From Macrostomum hystrix (taxonomy: Eukaryota; Platyhelminthes; Macrostomidae): a stretch of 64,000 nt of DNA. The position numbers and the translations under genes were made by a program. Under the pieces are notes generated by a model that had not been told where the DNA came from, made no database searches, and worked only from the letters and a program-made list of their open reading frames with translations. Shown here one piece after another: positions 1 to 12,685 of this stretch (position 1 is the first letter of the stretch; every line of letters starts with the position of its first letter). The stretch lies in the NCBI GenBank assembly GCA_950097015.1, contig CATNEN010000011.1, positions 6,164,001 to 6,228,000 on the forward strand. The letters run 5' to 3'.

Positions 1-252
1 CGCTTCAGTCAGTATGTGCCGGTGCTAATTCCGATATAAGATAGCGAAAATTTCCACTTTTCAATATATTTTTCCTCACGCGCAAACCTGTTCTGTTTTG
101 TTTAAGACAAAGAAAACTTCCGGAGTTTCAGACCGGAGATTTTTGAGGGTTTCGGAAATTAAAACAAGAATTTTTTTCATTTAAAATAGCTGAAAATTCA
201 TACTGAACGTTCGACATTAAGGTACAGTCTCACCAGTTTCTTAATGTTTCTT

Positions 253-2718
253 AATGACACAGTCTCTCACCTGTTAGACACAGGCTCTCACCTGTTAGAC
301 ACAGTCTCACACCTGTTAGACACAGTATCATACCTGTTAGACACAGTATCACACCTGTTAGACACAGTCTCACACCTGTTAGACACAGTATCATACCTGT
401 TAGACACAGTATCATACCTGTTAGACACAGTATCACACCTGTTAGACACAGTCTCACACCTGTTAGACACAGTATCACACCTGTTAGACACAGTATCATA
501 CCTGTTAGACACAGTATCACACCTGTTAGACACAGTATCACACCTGTTAGACACAGTATCACACCTGTTAGACACAGTATCATACCTGTTAGACACAGTA
601 TCATACCTGTTAGACACAGTATCACACCTGTTAGACACAGTATCACACCTGTTAGACACAGTATCACACCTGTTAGACACAGTATCACACCTGTTAGACA
701 CAGTTTCACACCTGTTAGACACAGTATCACACCTGTTAGACACAGTATCACACCTGTTAGACACAGTATCACACCCGTTAGACACAGTATCACACCTGTT
801 AGACACAGTATCATACCTGTTAGACACAGTATCACACCTGTTATACACAGTCTCACACTACTGCTAGGCACAGTCTCACACCTGTTAGACACAGTATCAT
901 TCCTGATAGACACAGTATCACACCTGTTAGACACAGTATCATACCTGTTAGACACAGTATCACACCTGTTAGACACAGTATCATACCTGTTAGACACAGT
1001 ATCACACCTGTTAGACACAGTATCACACCTGTTAGACACAGTATCACACCTGTTAGACACAGTATCATACCTGTTAGACACAGTCTCACACCTGTTAGAC
1101 ACAGTCTCACACCTGTTAGACACAGTATCATACCTGTTAGACATAGTCTCTCACCTGTTAGACACAGTATCACACCAGTTAGACACAGTATCATACCTGT
1201 TAGACACAGTCTCACACCTGTTAGACACAGTATCATACCTGTTAGACATAGTCTCTCACCTGTTATACACAGTATCACACCAGTTAGACACAGTATCATA
1301 CCTGTTAGACACAGTCTCACACCTGTTAGACACAGTATCATACCTGTTAGACACAGTATCACACCTGTTAGACACAGTATCACACCTGTTAGACACAGTA
1401 TCACACCTGTTAGACACAGTATCACACCTGTTAGACACAGTTTCACACCTGTTAGACACATTATCACACCTGTTAGACACAGTATCATACCTGTTAGACA
1501 CAGTATCATACCTGTTAGACACAGTATCACACCTGTTAGACACAGTATCACACCTGTTAGACACAGTATCACACCTGTTAGACACAGTTTCACACCTGTT
1601 AGACACATTATCACACCTGTTAGACACAGTATCATACCTATTAGACACAGTATCACACGTGTTAGACACAGTCTCACACCTGTTAGACACAGTATCATAC
1701 CTGTTAGACACAGTATCACACCTGTTAGACACATTATCATACCTGTTAGACACAGTATCATACCTGTTAGACACAGTATCATACCTGTTAGACACAGTAT
1801 CATACCTGTTAGACACAGTATCATACCTGTTAGACACAGTATCACACCTGTTAGACACAGTATCATACCTGTTAGACACAGTATCATACCTGTTAGACAC
1901 AGTATCACACCTGTTAGACACAGTATCATACCTGTTAGACACAGTATCATACCTGTTAGACACATTATCACACCTGTTAGACACAGTCTCACACCTGTTA
2001 GACACAGTATCATACCTGTTAGACACAGTATCATACCTGTTAGACACAGTATCACACCTGTTAGACACAGTATCACACCTGTTAGACACAGTATCACACC
2101 TGTTAGACACAGTATCACACCTGTTAGACACAGTTTCACACCTGTTAGACACAGTATCACACCTGTTAGACACAGTATCATACCTGTTAGACACAGTCTC
2201 ACACCTGTTAGACACAGTATCATACCTGTTAGACACAGTATCACACCTATTAGACACAGTATCACACCTGTTAGACACAGTATCACACCTGTTAGACACA
2301 GTATCACACCTGTTAGACACAGTATCACACCTGTTAGACACAGTATCATACCTGTTAGACACAGTATCACACCTGTTAGACACAGTATCACACCTGTTAG
2401 ACACAGTATCACACCTGTTAGACACAGTATCACACCTGTTAGACACAGTATCACACCTGTTAGACACAGTATCACACCTGTTAGACACAGTATCACACCT
2501 GTTAGACACAGTATCATACCTGTTAGACACAGTATCACACCTGTTAGACACAGTATCACACCTGTTAGACACAGTATCACACCTGTTAGACACAGTATCA
2601 CACCTGTTAGACACAGTATCACACCTGTTAGACACAGTATCACACCTGTTAGACACAGTATCACACCTGTTAGACACAGTATCACACCTGTTAGACACAG
2701 TATCATTCCTGATAGACA
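253..2718. repeat. 21-bp minisatellite array, about 117 copies
   Basis: A direct tandem repeat whose consensus unit is TTAGACACAGTATCACACCTG. Variants are single-base changes (CAC/CAT, GTA/GTC/GTT), and there is a local five-unit (105-bp) higher-order duplication near 1144-1250. Because the unit is 21 bp and carries no in-frame stop, three or more frames stay open for hundreds of codons and give heptapeptide repeats. I treat those as artefacts. No host gene is visible on either side within the window. Confidence 0.97.
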
Positions 2719-3072
2719 CAATTTTCCTAAAGTTCTTTGCCGACAGTGGATCCGAGTACTTAACAACTTGACTCAAACTTTCTCGATCTCGTGCAATTGA
2801 ATTCTGCCAACAGACATGTAGACCTGAACTGTGTGTCTGATTTCTTCTAGTATTCTCCTATGATCTCTTGGCTTGAGGACACTTGTCCGTTTAACTAGGG
2901 CACATTGTGGTGTTAGACAGCAGTTTTCAGCCATAATTTGTACGATCATATTTTGAGCAGTGTCTAGACTCAAATAAATCGACAGGTGGTCAAAATTATT
3001 TTGGATTACCAGGCCAAGTATTTGAGTTTGTTAAGAGATTTTCCGTAAGGTTATCAGGGTATGACCGACTGC
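2719..3072. other. Spacer between two minisatellites
   Basis: About 350 bp of non-repetitive sequence. A 66-codon minus-strand open frame (2773-2973) has no splice signal, homology or codon-use support, so I see no supported gene here. Confidence 0.4.
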
Positions 3073-4157
3073 GAATCTTCAGGGCAATATCATGAATCTT
3101 CAGGGAACAATCATGAATCTTCAGGGAACAATCATGAATCTACAGGGCACGATCAACAATCTTCAGGGCACGATCATCAATCTTCAGGGCACGATCATCA
3201 ATCTTCAGGGAACGATCATCAATCTTCTGGGCACGATGATCAATCTTCAGGGAATGATCATCAATCTTCAGGGCACGATGATCAATCTTCAGGGAACGAT
3301 CATCAATCTTCAGGGCACGATGATCAATCTTCAGGGAACGATCATCAATCTTCAGGGAACGATCATGAATCTTCAGGGCACGATGATCAATCTTCAGGGA
3401 ACGATCATCAATCTTCAGGGAACGATCATGAATCTTCAGGGCACGATGATCAATCTTCAGGGAACGATCATCAATCTTCAGGGAACGATCATCAATCTTC
3501 AGGGAACGATCATCAATCTTCAGGGAACGATCATCAATCTTCAGGGCACGATCATCAATCTTCAGGGAACGATCATCAATCTTCAGGGCACGATCATCAA
3601 TCTTCAGGGCACGATCATCAATCTTCAGGGCATGATCATCAATCTTCAGGGCACGATCATGAATCTTCAGGGCACGATCATCAATCTTCAGGGCACGATC
3701 GTCAATCTTCAGGGAACGATCATGAATCTTCAGGGAACGATCAACAATCTTCAGGGCACGATCGTCAATCTTCAGGGAACGATCATGAATCTTCAGGGAA
3801 CGATCATGAATCTTCAGGGCACGATGATCAATCTTCAGGGAACGATCAACAATCTTCAGGGAACGATCATCAATCTTCAGGGAACGATCATCAATCTTCA
3901 GGGAACGATCATCAATCTTCTGGGCACGATCATCAATCTTCAGGGAACGATCATGAATCTTCAGGGCACGATCATCAATCTTCAGGGAACGATCATCAAT
4001 CTTCAGGGCACGATCATCAATCTTCAGGGAATGATTATCAATCTTCAGGGCACGATGATCAATCTTCAGGGAACGATAATCAATCTTCAGGGAACGATCA
4101 TCAATCTTCAGGGCACGATGATCAATCTTCAGGGAACGATCATCAATCTACAGGTTT
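3073..4157. repeat. 21-bp minisatellite upstream of the DEG/ENaC gene, about 51 copies
   Basis: The unit is approximately AATCTTCAGGGAACGATCATC, alternating with GGGCACG variants. Two plus-strand frames are open: an SSGNDHQ-type heptapeptide and an NLQGTII-type heptapeptide. In the first frame nearly all variants are amino-acid changing, as expected for non-coding drift. The array ends about 100 bp before the first DEG/ENaC exon, so it lies in that gene's 5' flank or in an upstream intron. Confidence 0.95.
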
Positions 4158-4257
4158 ATGCTCAGAGATTTTCCGGAACCTTTAAGTTACCCAGATCCCC
4201 TAAAACTTGCGGATGCAAACTGGTCGATAATATTTTTGCCTCGACCTTCAGCTCATC

Positions 4258-6727
4258 ATGCTACCCGAAGCGGCAAGGATTTTCCTAGAAACCAGCAGCA
4301 TCCGCGGTGTTGGCAAGGTGGTCAAGACCCAGAGTCCTCTGCTGAGCCGCATGTGGTGCGTCTTCGTGCTGGGCTCGACTTCGCTGCTATTCTACAGCGT
4401 GTTCAAGATCACCCTGGAGTACCTGCAGTACGACGTCAACATCCAGACCTACCAGAAGATCGACGACGAGTCGCCATTCCCTGCTGTCAGCATCTGCAAC
4501 AACCAGCCGTTCTCCATCAACGCTTACAGACGCTGGTCGGACAATCGAAGCAGGTCGCCAACTGAGTTTAACAAGTACCTGCGCCAGCGCGCTCTCAATC
4601 TAGTCAGCGCTGACACCATGCGAGCCAAGTACCGCGAGATGATCAACGCCAAGACCAACAACGACGATGAGAAGGCGGACAGAATCCAAGGCTCGATATT
4701 TGAAAAGAGCGTAGCCTCCATGACCTACTCGCTTATCTACGATAATCCGAGAATGTATTATCAGAACATGCCCGCTGATGAAGCGGTGGAGCTGGGACAT
4801 ACCAGAAATGAGTCCATCGTTGATTGCATCTTCAAGTACGGATCTATACAGGTATGTTGGTGGATGACTCACCTCTTAGAAACAGATTCAAAAATTGTTG
4901 ACACAGTTAGCGAGGAGGCAATTCTGCCCATTTCGCTGACTCCTGAGCACACACTCACACAGATACTGCACGCAGGCACACGCTCACACAGGTGTGTACA
5001 TCTGCCCTGACTTTATCATCGTCAGGCAGTAGTGTACACTGTCACTATGCCTTGGAGGTTGGCCCTCAATGGCGTAAACTGCACGACAAGCCCCCAAGCC
5101 TTCTCTTCGCGGCTGCAACCCAATTTAATGTGGCCTCGCCGCGGAATCGAGCTCAGTGACCTTGGTCCGAGAGGCAATCGCGTTAGAACCGTTATGCCAC
5201 TCATCCCCAGTATCATTTTTAGACATATTTTCACCTGTTAGACATGTGCTTATTGATGGATGAGCTGCTGTTTTAACATCGTGCTTCAAACCATCCATAA
5301 CACCCCTACTCAGGTTCTGGGCACCCGCGGCTGTCAGGACAACATGATCGACGTTGAGACCTTCTCAGATCCGAACTTCTTCAACTGCCTGTCTGTGGAA
5401 TTCAAGCCCGAGTACGCCAAGGACATCATCAGCCTGACCCTGATTGTGTGGCTGGGCCCGGACGATGGCTACGATATCAAGTACAGGCAGAGCTTTCTCA
5501 ACGAGGTCTACGAGCAGGCCTATGGACTTCGGGTGGTCATTCACGAGCCAAAAACACAGCCTAGGGTGAGGCTGCTTTCGTCTGTCAGAAGGATTATACG
5601 CTCGTATTTCCATGGCAGTTAAGCCTCATAGGTAGGTGAGTCCATTCTCAGTTCCGACACCCCACCCGCAGGTTATGGAGCAGGGCATGCAAACCGAGCC
5701 GGGCAAGATGAACGAAATCAAATACCAGCCTGTTAGGTTCGAGCGCAAGGACACGCCGAAGAACCCGTGCATTGCGCCCGAGGACGCTCACAAGCAGAAG
5801 TTCAAAGACTTGAAGATGGAGTACAGCTACGACTTTGAGCTGTGCCTGAACTCCAAAGTGCAGGAGGTGGTGCTGCGCCAGTGCGGCTGCATGTACATCG
5901 AGCTGCCGCGCATAGCCATGCCAAATAAGACGCATCCGTACTGCGGCTTCATGGACGAGAAGTTCGGTCAGCGCTCTCAGTGCGTCAAGGGCTTGAACAT
6001 GCGAGAGATTCGCAAATCCTTTCAAGGCAAAGAGTGCTTCCCCAAGTGCGTGGACCTCAGCTTCGAGAAGGAGCTGTCAATGACCAAATGGCGCGAGACC
6101 AAATGGATGCTGCACTGGATCAAGGAGCTCTGCGAACGTTGGGACAATCATTTCAAGCAGCTGCACAGTTCCAACATCACCGAGTTCGAGAAGAGTCTAA
6201 CGAGCGTCACAGACTACCTGACTAGGGACAACATCACGGACATGCGCGCCCTGGGCAGCGGCAAAGCGGCGTTTGACTTCGACGATCGATTCTCGTTTCT
6301 GGTGGTGAAACGACAGAGCAACAACACCCTAGTGAAGACAGAGAAGATTGTCCTGACGCTGAACGCCCTGTTCAGTCGCGTCGGCGGACTCTGCTCAGTG
6401 TACATCGGCCTGACCCTCACCTTCATCATGGAATGCGTTGAATTCATTTTCAGACTGGCCTCCTGCGACCAAACCAAAGCGGCCTCTGGTGGCGAGGGCA
6501 ACAGTTCAGCGCCTGCCTGCGGAGCGAACCCCTGCCGCGGAGTGGTGGAATTGACGGGCCAGGAAGCCAACACGGAGCATTGCGCGCCGGAGAGTCAGAG
6601 TCTCATGGTGAAGCCGCCAGGTGAGCTGGACGGCAACACGTTGACTCTCGGCAATGAGCACAGCAGAGCTCTGCCAGATTATCGGCACGGACAGGTGTGG
6701 GTCAGGCAGGCCGACTCCAGGGTGTGA
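4258..6727 (+). CDS. DEG/ENaC family sodium channel subunit (three exons)
   Basis: Predicted exons are 4258-4851, 5314-5565 and 5672-6727, all joined in phase 0, giving 633 aa. The protein would be a plasma-membrane, trimer-forming, sodium-permeable channel subunit. TM1 spans about residues 31-55, followed by FPAVSICN (74-81). A cysteine-rich extracellular loop includes CLN, CGC and ELPR (340-362). The pre-TM2 stretch NALFSRVGGL (513-522) leads into TM2, which ends MECVEF. The donors are GTATGT and GTGAGG; both acceptors end CAG. Intron 1 holds an antisense family-B SINE. Two oddities: the selectivity filter reads G-L-T (528-530) instead of the usual G-x-S, and the N-terminal His-Gly gating motif appears as Arg-Gly (16-17). 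A CAG acceptor-like site sits 6 nt before the ATG, so the leader may be spliced on. The subtype and gating stimulus cannot be told. Confidence 0.9.
4907..5205 (-). mobile_element. SINE family B copy 1 (antisense, in DEG/ENaC intron 1)
   Basis: On the minus strand it starts with a tRNA-like head (CGGTTCTAACGCG region, then GAGCTCGATTCCGCGG as box B). It continues into the shared body with the GCCTGACGATGA motif. The tail (the GCAGCCCTCCTG end) is missing. It is about 90% similar by eye to copies at 41236, 57231 and 61786. Confidence 0.85.
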
Positions 6728-7107
6728 CTTTGAGCTGGTTCTGCATCACTGAACCTGTATTACTAATTATACAATTCTTTTTTTGACAGACAGATAGGAA
6801 AAAACTGAATGGGGGTTTTCTGTGTGTATATTTTCTTGTATGCAAAAGCTTGCGTTGATAAGGACACGCTTCTTTTATTATTTTGTTTGTATCGACAAGG
6901 ATACTCCCTTTACGGATTACTTTCAATAGTTTTAAGCAGCAATAACAAGCGCAAAAATTTGTTTAAAATGTTTAGTTTAAATTTTCCCCGTAATTGTAGC
7001 CACAGTTATTCTAATAAGTAATCCAACACAGAAGCTATCGTTATATCTTTGTCTTTGAGTTTTTACCATGATATACAAAGAGTTATACTCGTTCACAGGT
7101 TCAGAGC
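6728..7107. other. Intergenic spacer after DEG/ENaC gene
   Basis: AT-rich 3' flank with no supported gene. The open frame at 6809-7021 is poly-pyrimidine-rich and looks random. Confidence 0.4.
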
Positions 7108-7425
7108 AGAGGTTTTAGCCTAGTGGTTAGGGCGTCGGACTCACGACTTGAAGGTCGGGGGTTCGATTCCCGACTCCACTGGAACAATTTGTGTCCTTTA
7201 GTAAGACGCTTAACTCTGCATTGCTTCAGTTCACCCAGCTGTTAAATGGGTACCAGCATCAGCTGGGATAATTGAAGGTGGGTGTGGCGTCCTCCCAGTC
7301 CGTGGACTGAACAGCTGTACGCAGCCTTCAGATGCGCCGCGCATTAGCTGCGGCTGTGCTGTCGGCTGCACATCTGACCCAATTGGGGCAGGTGTAATCA
7401 ATTATATATTATTATTAATTAATAT
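7108..7425 (+). mobile_element. SINE family A copy 1 (tRNA-derived)
   Basis: The head has tRNA-like box A (TAGCCTAGTGGTTAGG) and box B (GGTTCGATTCC). A conserved central part follows (TTAGCAAGACACTTAACTC-like), then a tail ending GGGGCAGGTGTAATCAATTA and ATT microsatellite repeats. The same element recurs at 11228 and 21620, with fragments at 22795, 50908 and 52295. It is a retroposon, not a functional tRNA gene, because the sequence continues about 250 bp past the tRNA-like part. Confidence 0.9.
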
Positions 7426-8034
7426 TATTATACTCGTACATCGTCAAAAAATTATTAACTAAACACGTTCATGTACTGCTAAATTAAAATGTACTACTTT
7501 ACAAGTTATTACCTAATCAATGTATTATACTGTTTATTAATTAGAAATTTAATTCTCATTTACCAAATACGAATAATACCTAAGACACATTTTTTCTTCT
7601 GCAAAACTGCTTGTAAAAGATTAAAACAAAAAACTGTAAGTTTAAATTCAGAAACATTTTTGTTCATTATCGTGTTGCTTTAATTTGCTGCTTTAACGCA
7701 TACAAAAATAGGTTTCAAAATTATTTTTAAGTTACAGGAATGCTTGCCATACTTGTGTCATTCTTTTAAGCGATTGGAAGTTTCTTTAAAATGTAAAATT
7801 TTTGTCTATAGAAACGTTCAATATATTACATAAAATCGTCCGTGCAACCTTTTGTCTAAACAACAAAAACTATTACAAAACCTAGATTTAAACGCATAAA
7901 AATATTATATCTTATATTAAGGTATATCATTTATTTAGTACACTCCGCAATCAAGCTACTGTGGAATGATGGCGCCCCATTTGCGAAAATTTACGGATGA
8001 GAATCGTTTGCGTTTCAAAAAGCTAAAGGGAGAG

Positions 8035-8515
8035 TTGAGACAGGAGAGAGAGAAGAGACAGGGGAGAGATAAAATAGAGGTGAGATGTGACAGTGGAGAG
8101 ATTAGACGGGAGAGATATGACAGGGAAGAGATACAGGGAGAGATGTCACAGGGAAGAGATTAGATAGGGGAGAGATGAGACAGGGAAGAGATTAGACAGG
8201 GGAGAGATGAGACAGGGGAGAGATGAGACACTGAGTGATGAGACAAGGGAGACATGAGACAGAAGAGAGATGACACGGGAGAGACATGAGACAGGGAAGA
8301 GACTAGACAGGGGAGAGATTAGACACGGGAGAGATGAGACACGGGAGAGACATGAGGCAAAGGAGAGATGAGACACGGGAGAGATGACACGGGGGAGAGA
8401 CGAGACACGGGAGAGATGAGGCACGGGAGAGATGAGACACGGGAGAGATGAGACACGGGAGAGATGAGACACGGGAGAGATGAGACACGGGAGAGATGAG
8501 ACACGGGAGAGATCG
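8035..8515. repeat. Short-unit minisatellite (GAGACACGGGAGAGAT type)
   Basis: Purine-rich tandem units of about 15-18 bp, with variants GACAGGGAAGAGATTA and GACACGGGAGAGATGA. The homologous array in the second duplicate is at 12165-12685 with rearranged unit order. The minus-strand open frames rich in Ser/Pro/Leu are shadows of this repeat. Confidence 0.93.
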
Positions 8516-8604
8516 GATCGCTTTCAGCACCAGATACGTTGGAATTTGATAAGCCGTTAAGTCTTAAGTCGCAGCGTTATGAAAGTGTCAGCTGACGAAA
8601 ATAA

Positions 8605-9850
8605 AAGTGCAGAAATTTTAGAACCCAGCAGCAGTTTGAAACTGTTAATGAAGGTGTGAAAAGCAAATATCTGTTCTTCATCTTTAGAAGAATTTGAATC
8701 GACCTATTCAATAGAACAGTAAATCCATTCTTTAAGAGCAGACGGCAGTAGCTTGCACCTGAAAATTGAAGCGCGACTTGCACTTACACCAATATGGCCT
8801 TGCGTGACGAGAGGCTCCTAAATATATTTTCGTCGGCGACAATATAGAGTAGAATACTTTATAGAAGAACCGTTGCAAACCACAGCATGCACATATAAAT
8901 GCACTTCCTACTAGACCATAATTGTACTTATACTTACCCGGTTGTCGAGCCGGGGTCTCAGAAATTACATGGAGAATCTACTGCATCGGAGACCATTTGA
9001 TGGCCAACTTACACGAGCTCACTGAGATTATGTAGACATCGAATTTGTTAGTTGATTCTGTTAATTTAACTTTTATCTCGCGAGGAACGTCTGGCCCTAA
9101 AAAATGATGTCTTGCTCAGAATCCATTAAAGATACAAGATATAATATACTATCTATGGGCATATTTAGTATCCACCGACAATTCAATTAGAATACTTTTT
9201 GGTAGCCACCTAATTCTTGTCTATTCTTAACCTGAATGAACTCGTTTGCTATCAGCTAGCAAATCAAGCTTCATGCATGCAGTGCAGCCCTTCTAATTAA
9301 GCGGGTGGGCCTGGGGAAACGAAAATAGGATTTTCTGGGCGTTTTTTTGGTCGCGGTCAATTCAATGCAGCCGCTAATGAGTTGTTGGTGCAGGTTTTAG
9401 TAAATAAACTAACTTTCTGCGCCTGACTGACGGACAGGCGCAGAATCTAACAGTTATCTAACATTTAAATTCGCACCTGCACAATCTAATGCTTTATCAA
9501 GAACTTAAAAGCATCTTCTTCTGAATAATTTCTGCAGTCCGTAACTACTGTAAGTAGAGACTATGTTGCATGTGTTTTTTCTTGCACAAATGACGTAAAA
9601 AAGGACTCCTAATTTTTTGGTTTTGATTGGCTTCACTAAGTGTACGCAGGTCATTTAGCCATTTAGCGTTTTGTACCTTTGATGTGAAATTCAGGGGCTG
9701 CACAAATTTGGGTAGATTTTCAGCATCAGCGAAAAACGATAAAAATTGAAAGCGCACTAGCATGTACAGCCCATGAGCATTTTTTCTGTAGAAATAGAAC
9801 TCAAAGATCCCCTTTAGGGCTATAAAATTTCTTCAGGTTCCAAGTCTTGC
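8605..9850. other. Intergenic region upstream of neprilysin pseudogene
   Basis: Non-repetitive, AT-rich sequence. I see no coding exon, structured RNA or recognisable mobile element in it. Confidence 0.4.
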
Positions 9851-11117
9851 AAATGACGACGCGATGCCAACGTGTCAGCGAGCTACTCGAGCTGGCAACC
9901 TAGCGACCATCGGGCTGCTCTCGATGCTCCTGCTGGTGTTCATCCTGCTGTCGACTGATCCGTGCCGAGATTTCTACAGCTTCGCCCGCGGCGGTTTTGA
10001 GAAGAGACTGTGAACACTCGAGTGAGTGAAGGCAACTCAATCGACGGATTGCTGTTCGAGCTGATGTACTTTGAGAACATGTCGCAGCCAGTCGATGCGA
10101 CAGTCAGCTAGATGTTGCAGGCAGTGAGGTATCTCTATGGTGGCCCTTCTAATTAAGTATATGCAAAACTATTCAAGCACGGAGGACTTCTTGGCCAGGT
10201 TGGTCGGTTCTGGTACATCTGGATTTCTGAGACTTGCTCAGTTATCCCGGCTTTTACAAGCTCACAGGAGAGCGGTGGATTCTGCAGAACTCCATGGAGT
10301 TTCATTTCGCTAAATCGATACAGATGAATTTGTGCGACAGAATCTTTCTCGTGAAATTGAGCCGCGAAATTGGAATGCGGTTCGCTTCTGGGGAAAAACT
10401 CAATGACATCCTCAACGAAATCTGAGTCCAATGCTGCGAATCAGAGAATGAGCATTCCGGAAATTCAATTCGTGAATTAGTGAAACAGTTGTGATTCACT
10501 TCCACTAGAGGCCATTGGGGTGTTCCTTGATCCAAACAAGGCCAGTGCATTTTGTAACGAACAGTTAAAGAAGATATTGATTTGCCCTGGCATTCTGCGT
10601 ACTAGCATCTACAACAAGGTCTATCCTCAGTCTGCTCTACGGTGGCATTCGCAGCGTGATAGGACACGAGATCGGGCATGCTTTTAATCCGAAATCGTCC
10701 GCGAATCAGCTGAGCAGAGCGTCTTGGTCAGCAGAGCCGGCTTGGACTCTCAATCCATGTCGGAGTTTCACAGACGAACGGAATGTCTGGTCCAAGCCTA
10801 CGACTCTCATCAAGCGGAATCTGGTCGGCTTGGATTCTTTGAATGGGGCCAGAACGGTCGCTGAAAACTTTGCGGACGTATTGGGTCGCGTCAGCTGCTG
10901 CCAGGTCAGTGGGCATCAGGCCTAACACCAGATCAGCTGTTCCTCATTCACGATTTGCAATTCTTGTGCACGAAGGCTCAAAAGTCAGCAGTGGAAGAGT
11001 TTGCGAAGGATCCAGACAACTATCACACACCTCCACAGCCTCGCGTGAATCGCGACAATGATGCACTCCCGGGACTTCGCCAGGGTGTTCAATTGTGAGC
11101 CGATCCCTCCAAATAAA
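9851..11117 (+). pseudogene. Decayed neprilysin-like (M13) protease copy
   Basis: Pieces in successive plus-strand frames match the intact gene at 14174-16715. They are the N-terminal PC-x-DF-x-SF start of the ectodomain (9958-10010), a DFLARLVGSGTSGFL stretch near 10185-10235, the zinc site HEIGHAF (about 10666), an AENFADVLG equivalent of the second zinc motif (about 10861), and LTPDQLF to FNCEP near the C terminus (10925-11100). In-frame stops (for example near 10008 and 10111), frameshifts and a lost middle portion rule out a full-length enzyme. AATAAA at 11112-11117 follows the last recognisable codons. Confidence 0.9.
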
Positions 11118-11227
11118 ATGTCCTTCCAAAAGTTAGTTTTACATAAATTCAGTGATTAATTTTGCAGCAATAAGTAGTTCTTGGTTCTGGTCTAAAAATA
11201 TATGCATGAGAATAAATGAGTAAAAGA

Positions 11228-11540
11228 GGTTGTAGCCTAGTGCGTCGGACTCACGACTTGAAGGGCGGGGGTTCGATTCCCGACTCCACTGGAACAATTT
11301 GTGTCCTTTAGCAAGACACTTAACTCTGCATTGCTTCAGTTCACCCAGCTGTTAAATGGGTACCAGCATCAGCTGGGATAATTGAAGGTGGGTGTGGCGT
11401 CCCCCCAGTCCGTGGACTGAACAGCTGTACGCAGCCTTCAGATGCGCCGCGCATTAGCTGCGGCTGTGCTGTCGGCTGCACATCTGACCCAATTGGGGCA
11501 GGTGTAATCAATTATATATTATTATTAATGATTATTATTA
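11228..11540 (+). mobile_element. SINE family A copy 2
   Basis: Nearly identical to the copy at 7108 as part of the segmental duplication. It has lost 7 nt (GTTAGGG) within box A, so its internal promoter is likely inactive. It lies directly after the neprilysin pseudogene. Confidence 0.9.
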
Positions 11541-12164
11541 TACTCGTACATCGTCAAAAAAATATTAACTAAACACGTTCATGTACTGCTAAATTAAAAT
11601 GTACTACTTTACAAGTTATTACCTAATCAATGTATTATACTGTTTATTCATTAGAAATTTAATTCTCATTTACCAAATACTAATAATACCTAAAACACAT
11701 TTTTTCTTCTGCAAAACTGCTTGTAAAAGTTTAAAACAAAAAACTGTAAGTTTAAATTCAGAAACATTTTTGTTCATTATCGTGTTGCTTTAATTTGCTG
11801 CTTTAACGCATACAAAAATAGGTTTCAAAATTATTTTTAAGTTACAGGAATGCTTGCCATACTTGTGTCATTCTTTTAAGCGATTGGAAGTTTCTTTAAA
11901 ATGTAAAATTTTTGTCTATAGAAACGTTCAATATACGAGCTATTACATAAAATCGTCCGTGCAACCTTTTCTCTAAACAACAAAAAACTATTACGAGTAT
12001 AAAAACTTAGATTTAAACGCATAAAAATATTATATCTTATATTAAGGTATATCATTTATTTAGTACACTCCGCAATCAAGCTACTGTGGAATTATGGCGC
12101 CCATTTACGAAAATTTACGGATGAGAATCGTTTGCGTTTCAAAAAGCTAAAGGGAGAGTTGAGA

Positions 12165-12685
12165 CAGGAGAGAGAGAAGAGACAGGGGAGAGATAAAATA
12201 GAGGTGAGATGTGACAGTGGAGAGATTAGACGGGAGAGATATGACAGGGAAGAGATACAGGGAGAGATGTCACAGGGAAGAGATTAGATAGGGGAGAGAT
12301 GAGACAGGGAAGAGATTAGACAGGGGAGAGATGAGACAGGGGAGAGATGAGACACTGAGTGATGAGACAAGGGAGACATGAGACAGAAGAGAGATTACAC
12401 GGGAGAGACATGAGACAAAGGAGAGATGAGACAGGGAAGAGACTAGACAGGGGAGAGATTAGAAACGGGAGAGATGAGACACGGGAGAGATGACACGGGG
12501 GAGAGATGACACGGGGGAGAGATGACACGGGAGAGACATGAGACAAAGGAGAGATGAGACACGGGAGAGATGACACGGGGGAGAGACGAGACACGGGAGA
12601 GATGAGGCACGGGAGAGATGAGACACGGGAGAGACGAGACACGGGAGAGATGAGGCACGGGAGAGATGAGACACGGGAGAGATCG
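12165..12685. repeat. Short-unit minisatellite, second copy
   Basis: Counterpart of the 8035-8515 array with a different number and order of GACACGGGAGAGAT-type units, showing array turnover after the duplication. Confidence 0.93.

Larger units (their letters stand above)
7108..8604 (+). repeat. Segmental duplication, left copy
   Basis: This ~1.5-kb block comprises a SINE A, about 600 bp of AT-rich DNA, a 16-bp-type minisatellite and a short unique end (about 8516-8604). It is repeated almost identically at 11228-12772. Differences are scattered substitutions, a 7-nt loss inside the SINE head of the second copy, small indels, and different minisatellite unit numbers. Confidence 0.92.

Noticed and set aside
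244..2776. Long open frames on both strands (up to 637 codons) with CLTGVIL, DTVSNR or LLDTVSH repeats
   Set aside because: They are translations of a 21-bp minisatellite with no stops in several frames; no conserved flanks, splice sites or codon bias.
2773..2973. 66-codon minus-strand open frame between the first two arrays
   Set aside because: No recognisable motif, splice signal or neighbouring exon; could be an isolated exon but cannot be supported.
7110..7185. Candidate tRNA genes at 7110, 11230, 21625, 50908, 54820 and 57235
   Set aside because: They have box A and B but are continuous with SINE bodies and lack a matching acceptor stem; they are SINE heads.
10153..10550. Antisense frames across the neprilysin pseudogene
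   Set aside because: They overlap decayed sense-strand M13 sequence; no independent evidence.
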